DNA from: Clostridium sp. CAG:590
GTDB lineage: Bacteria > Bacillota > Clostridia > Lachnospirales > Lachnospiraceae
Length of the DNA stretch: 25,101 bases
Direction of reading: 5' to 3'
Assembly (NCBI GenBank): GCA_000431135.1
Contig: HF987875.1
Span: forward strand, 1-25,101
Shown: piece by piece, positions 21,177-25,101 of the stretch
How positions within the stretch are numbered: position 1 is the first letter of the stretch
Layout: every line of letters begins with the position of its first letter
The notes under the pieces: model-generated
What the model was told of the DNA's origin: nothing
Databases searched by the model: none
What the model saw: only the letters and a program-made list of their open reading frames with translations
Position numbers and translations under genes: made by a program

Positions 21177-23415
21177 GAAACAAATGATCGGCATTGGCAT
21201 GGCCTTCGTATTATTCTTAAGTATGACCGGGTGCGGAAAAAACAGTGGTATTCCCAAATTGAAAAAGCCAGTCAGCGAGAGTGTGCAGAGTATCAAAGCA
21301 CAGAAGAAGAACATAACGGAAGAAAAGGTGGTTATAGGGGATGTGACCAGTCATTATGCAGGCTGTCACTATACAGAAGACAAACAAAAGGTAGAATATC
21401 AGGTAAAGTATGGGGAACATGTTTCAAAGGGACAGGTGTTAGCTACTGCGGACTGCTCGGAATATGAGGTGCAGTTAGAAGATCTGAACCATCAGCTGCA
21501 ACAGGAAAAAGAACAGATCTCTTATGAAAAGAAACATATGGAATTAGAGATCAAACAAAAGAAGCAGGAGCAGAAAAAGGCAGAGCAGGCAGAACAGCAA
21601 CAGAAAAAAGAAGCACAGCAAAAAAAAGAGGAACAGAAAAAAGAGGAAGAAAAGAAACAGCAGGAGGAAGAAACGGAAACCACGCAGGCGGCAGACGGGG
21701 AACAGAGCACGGAGCAGGTTAAGGAGGAGAAAACGACAGAGGAACAGGAAGCGGAGGAAGATACCGCACAGGAGAGTTCAAAGGCGATCGGAGCGGATAT
21801 AAAACGTCTTGAGACGGACTTAGAGTATAAGAAGAATCTGTCGGATATTCATATCAGTAAATATAACAAAGACATTGCCGCACTGAAGGAAAAAATAGCG
21901 GAAAATACATTGACGGCGGACGTGGACGGATATGTTGCTTATATCGCATTTAAGGAAGATGCATTGGCGATGGAAAATATTATCATGATCGCGGACACGA
22001 AAGAGTTGTATGTGGAATTACAGGAGGATCTTCCGGAACCGACACAGAAAGCGATGACCCGTGTATATACGACGTATCTTGGAAAAGAGGTCGAATTGAA
22101 GGAGCTTCCTTATTCCGAGTCAGAGCAGCGCCTTGCTGCAAGGAACAGTATGTTGCTGCGACCAAGATTTTCCATAGAAAATGATAAGATGGCATTAGGG
22201 GATTACTTAGATGTACATATTGTGGTTGGAGAGGCTGACAATGCAGTTACGATTTCCAAGACCTGTCTGTATACGAGTGATGAAAAACAATATGTGTATA
22301 AAGTTGTGAATGGAAAAAAGGAAAAATGTTTTGTAGAGACCGGAATAACAAATGGTACGGAGGTTGAGATATTAAGTGGTATTGAGGAGGGGGATGACAT
22401 TTTTTATCCGATAGGGGAGAAGATCCGTTATACAGAGACGGAGACGGTGCAAACGGGAAGCATTTCTCTCTGGAAACAGACGTCGGTTTTCAAATTGGGA
22501 TATCCAAGGGAATTGGAGATATCGACCGGGGTAGATGAGGCAAAGCTCATGTACGCAACGGACAAGCATCAGGTGGAAAAGGGAGAGCTGTTAGCAACGG
22601 TTCAGGTAGATACCGGTCAGGCGGATGTGGAAGAAATAAGCAGTCAGATCGACTCGTTAGAACGTCAGTACAAAGAACAGAAGAAGACGGGGGAAGAAGC
22701 GGTTAAGCAGTTGAAGAAACAGGGAGATGAGCAGGCGGTTGCACTTGCGATCGCAAAATTGGAAATGCAGCATAATGAGGAAGAATATGTTTTGCAAAAG
22801 AAGGCGTTGTCTGTCCAATTGGAAAGGCAGAAAAAGAAAACGGGAAGCATATCCATTGTGGCTCCGTGTTCCGGGAATTATGAGTCGGAGTTTGCTTCCG
22901 ATTCCGGACATACCATATTACGCACAGACCATCCACTGGGAACATTAACCGATCAGACACTGCCATATTATCAGGCGGATAATATGAAGAATATATTTCA
23001 TTATGGAGATCCGGTCAGTCTAGAAACAGAGAATGGCGATACATATGAAGGCAAGGTTGTCGGAGCATATCCTGTCGGCAATCAGGAAGTGAATTTTGTG
23101 GGAGAAGATGACAATGTTACCTACTATCTGATGGATCCGATCAAACAGCAGACGATGGCATATATTGAGTTAGAAGATAAGACGGCAGAGTTGACCAGCG
23201 GAAAGGCCAAAGTGATATCAAATGCGATACCGAATGTTATTGTACTTCCGGGTGAGGACATTCAGATGGAAGAAAATGTCGGAGAGTATGTATGGGTATT
23301 AAAAGATGAAAAACCATACAAGCAATATGTTGTCACGTTAAGAAATACAGACCGGGAATGCTGGGTTATTCGTGGTTTGTCCGAGGGTGATGTCATTTTG
23401 AAAGGAGTGGAGTAG
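21169..23415 (+). CDS. Large lipoprotein with two tandem membrane-fusion adaptor modules
   Basis: A 748-residue extracytoplasmic lipoprotein (lipobox MTGC, C22), twice the usual adaptor length. Module 1 (about 45-420) has a barrel-sandwich half with VKYGEHVSKGQVLATADCSE, a very long Lys/Gln/Glu-rich coiled coil (about 110-240), the second half TADVDGYVAYIAF, and a membrane-proximal domain ending GIEEGDDIFYP. Module 2 (about 424-748) repeats the order: VEKGELLATVQVDTG, a coiled-coil hairpin (about 487-560), SIVAPCSGNYESEF, a barrel, then YVWVLKDEKPYKQYVVTL and GLSEGDVILKGVE. This looks like a fusion of two adaptors. It sits between the shorter adaptor and the permease; function in export or signalling is inferred. 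Confidence 0.8.
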   Translation: MNKKQMIGIGMAFVLFLSMTGCGKNSGIPKLKKPVSESVQSIKAQKKNITEEKVVIGDVTSHYAGCHYTEDKQKVEYQVKYGEHVSKGQVLATADCSEYEVQLEDLNHQLQQEKEQISYEKKHMELEIKQKKQEQKKAEQAEQQQKKEAQQKKEEQKKEEEKKQQEEETETTQAADGEQSTEQVKEEKTTEEQEAEEDTAQESSKAIGADIKRLETDLEYKKNLSDIHISKYNKDIAALKEKIAENTLTADVDGYVAYIAFKEDALAMENIIMIADTKELYVELQEDLPEPTQKAMTRVYTTYLGKEVELKELPYSESEQRLAARNSMLLRPRFSIENDKMALGDYLDVHIVVGEADNAVTISKTCLYTSDEKQYVYKVVNGKKEKCFVETGITNGTEVEILSGIEEGDDIFYPIGEKIRYTETETVQTGSISLWKQTSVFKLGYPRELEISTGVDEAKLMYATDKHQVEKGELLATVQVDTGQADVEEISSQIDSLERQYKEQKKTGEEAVKQLKKQGDEQAVALAIAKLEMQHNEEEYVLQKKALSVQLERQKKKTGSISIVAPCSGNYESEFASDSGHTILRTDHPLGTLTDQTLPYYQADNMKNIFHYGDPVSLETENGDTYEGKVVGAYPVGNQEVNFVGEDDNVTYYLMDPIKQQTMAYIELEDKTAELTSGKAKVISNAIPNVIVLPGEDIQMEENVGEYVWVLKDEKPYKQYVVTLRNTDRECWVIRGLSEGDVILKGVE

Positions 23416-23418
23416 GAA

Positions 23419-25101
23419 ATGTTTACATTTATTAAGCAGAAGCTTCTTTATAAAAAATGGTTAAATATCTGTCTGTTGACGGGAATCGTATTACTCATCG
23501 CAGTGGCGGCATGTCTGCCGATGTATCAGAATATGTCGGAAAATCAGGCGTTACAGAATCAGATGAAGGAATATGTGCAGGAAAATGGAAAGTATCCGCT
23601 TGTAGTGGCTTTGTTCCAGGGAGCAGGATATAAGAAGTCGAAAAAAGCCTATGAAAAGTTTCGGGGAAAATGCACCGGCTGGGATGAAGCTCTGCGTGAC
23701 GATCTGAAGATGGAACCGGTTGATAAAGTTACGTTATATACGTTGAAAGAATCGGACATTATATCCCGTGTGAATATCGGAAAACGAAAGAGTGGCAGGA
23801 AGATCAAGATCAGTTATATGACCGGCATGGAAGATCATATAAAGGTAGTAGCCTCAGAGCAGACCGGTAAGGGACAATATGGGTGTTATGTATCGACTGC
23901 CATGCTGGATACCAATCATTTATATGTGGGGCAGCAGATAGCATTTGAGGATTATAAGGACAAAAATGAGCAGCCGATCGAACTGACGATTGAAGGTGTA
24001 TTTGAGGAAAAGACTTCGGATGACCGCTATTGGGTAAAGGCACCTCTTGAATATACGGAGAATGTATTTGTGACAGAAGACACATGGAAAGAGATCCTTG
24101 CCAAAAATGACGGAAAAGTTACGATACGATGTAATGCATATTATCTGTATGATTATACAAAATTGAAAGCAAAGCAGATTCCGCATTTCAGTGCTGTCCT
24201 GAAACGATATGAAAAGGCAGGGTTTACGGATCCGAAGGTGGCGGTGACGACAGAGTTTGCAGATACCATAAAAGAATACGAACAGCATGCAAAGAAGATC
24301 CATGCAATCTTGTGGGTATTGGAACTTCCGATCCTGGTATTGATCCTGGTGTTCATTTATATGATATCTTCCCAGATCCTGGAACTGGAAGGAAATGAAG
24401 TCGCAACATTGAAAAGCAGGGGAGTGTCCCTTCGGCAGATTATATGGATCTATTTTTGTCAGGCGTCTTTGCTTGCCGGAATAGGCATGGTTTTAGGGAT
24501 TCCGATTGGATATGCAATATGCCGGCTGATGGGACAGGCGAGTGCCTTTTTGGAATTTGTAGACCGGAAGCATCTGATGGTAGCCATAACAGGCAGGTCG
24601 CTTCTGTTTGCGGTTGGTGCGGCATTGTTTGCGGTAGCATTTATGACGCTGCCACTTTTAAAGACTGCGAGGGTGGATATTGTTGCGAAGAAATCCCGCA
24701 GAAAGAATTCCGAGAAAAGCTTTTTTGAACGGTATTACATAGATGTTGCAATGCTTCTGGTATCCGCATATGCGTATCATAATTTTAACGGACAAAAGGA
24801 AGATATTGCACAGCGTATATTGAACGGAGAAGGCTTGGATCCGATCCTGTTCCTGAGTGCGGTTTTGTTCATGGCAGGAGCCGGGATGGTGTTGCTGCGT
24901 CTGTTTCGTGCAGGCACCGGACTGGTCTACCGGATCGGAGCGAAAAAATGGTCTCCGGCAATGTATGCCTCATTTTTACAGATCATGCGGACGAGAGGAA
25001 GACAGACGTTTATATCCCTGTTTTTAGTCGTATCGCTGGGAATGGGTATATTCTATTCCAATATTGCAAGGACGATCAACCAGAATGAGGAAGAGCGGAT
25101 C
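23419..25101 (+). CDS. FtsX/MacB-type ABC permease, truncated by the window
   Basis: 561 codons from ATG 23419, open to the window end, so the protein is incomplete here. An N-terminal transmembrane helix (WLNICLLTGIVLLIAVAA) is followed by a large extracytoplasmic domain (about 40-290). Next come three membrane segments around ILWVLELPILVLILVFIYMIS, ASLLAGIGMVLGIPIGYAI and SLLFAVGAALFAVAFMTLP, with ALTLKSRG-like VATLKSRGVSLRQI in the first loop, the hallmark of FtsX-like permeases. Two more hydrophobic segments follow, and TFISLFLVVSLGMGIFY begins a probable second half. It starts 3 nt after the double-adaptor stop, with AAAGGAG upstream. A partner ATPase is not in view. Confidence 0.85.
   Translation, partial: MFTFIKQKLLYKKWLNICLLTGIVLLIAVAACLPMYQNMSENQALQNQMKEYVQENGKYPLVVALFQGAGYKKSKKAYEKFRGKCTGWDEALRDDLKMEPVDKVTLYTLKESDIISRVNIGKRKSGRKIKISYMTGMEDHIKVVASEQTGKGQYGCYVSTAMLDTNHLYVGQQIAFEDYKDKNEQPIELTIEGVFEEKTSDDRYWVKAPLEYTENVFVTEDTWKEILAKNDGKVTIRCNAYYLYDYTKLKAKQIPHFSAVLKRYEKAGFTDPKVAVTTEFADTIKEYEQHAKKIHAILWVLELPILVLILVFIYMISSQILELEGNEVATLKSRGVSLRQIIWIYFCQASLLAGIGMVLGIPIGYAICRLMGQASAFLEFVDRKHLMVAITGRSLLFAVGAALFAVAFMTLPLLKTARVDIVAKKSRRKNSEKSFFERYYIDVAMLLVSAYAYHNFNGQKEDIAQRILNGEGLDPILFLSAVLFMAGAGMVLLRLFRAGTGLVYRIGAKKWSPAMYASFLQIMRTRGRQTFISLFLVVSLGMGIFYSNIARTINQNEEERI

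Noticed and set aside
22703..22966. Overlapping antisense open frames within module 2 of the double adaptor
   Set aside because: Several frames are open only because the sense strand is purine-rich; none has a start signal or domain.
20157..25101. Mobile or phage-derived export island
   Set aside because: No integrase, transposase, inverted repeats or tRNA junction was seen, and codon use looks like that of the neighbouring genes.

Overview
The window looks like chromosomal DNA of an anaerobic, low-GC Gram-positive bacterium of the class Clostridia, most likely a Lachnospiraceae relative. This rests on strong AGGAGG-type ribosome sites, sigma-A-like promoters (TTGNNN, 17 bp, TATAAT), lipoprotein signal peptides, a DnaD-like/DnaI-like primosome gene pair, a long 397-residue PRPP synthetase and YhaO/YhaN-like genes. 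No transposase, integrase, tRNA, rRNA or CRISPR array was seen, so most of it reads as ordinary core chromosome.

Region 1 (1-9435) is metabolic. A DeoR-family repressor (minus strand) is divergent from an iron-containing alcohol dehydrogenase and a class-III PLP aminotransferase. Together the two enzymes could transaminate an omega-amino compound and reduce the resulting aldehyde. After a terminator comes a complete branched-chain-type amino acid ABC transporter: lipoprotein LivJ-type binding protein, permeases LivH and LivM, ATPases LivG and LivF. A cytidylate-kinase-like P-loop protein closes this run before a strong terminator. The repressor/dehydrogenase spacer holds three candidate promoters, a promoter-proximal terminator hairpin, repeated operator-like words and a leader hairpin. 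A structured, non-coding 231-bp gap separates livJ from livH.

Region 2 (9436-14857) has its own promoter. It encodes a metallophosphoesterase of the SbcD/Mre11/YhaO type that has lost several metal-ligand residues, its ATPase partner of the YhaN/Rad50 type carrying a membrane hairpin, and a class A penicillin-binding protein with a Lys-rich and Thr/Pro-rich tail. It ends in back-to-back terminators.

Region 3 (14824-19988, minus strand) contains murC, then a DnaD-domain protein, a DnaI/DnaC-type helicase loader and PRPP synthetase. The 291-bp gap between murC and the dnaD-like gene is the most unusual non-coding segment: it contains a cluster of DnaA-box-like 9-mers, three of them in exact tandem, a perfect 17-bp inverted repeat and three TTATGTAAA-like repeats.

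Region 4 (20085-25101, plus strand) encodes an export or envelope machine: a lipoprotein membrane-fusion adaptor, a second lipoprotein that appears to be two adaptor modules fused in tandem, and the first 561 codons of an FtsX/MacB-type permease that runs off the window. A partner ATPase would be expected just downstream.
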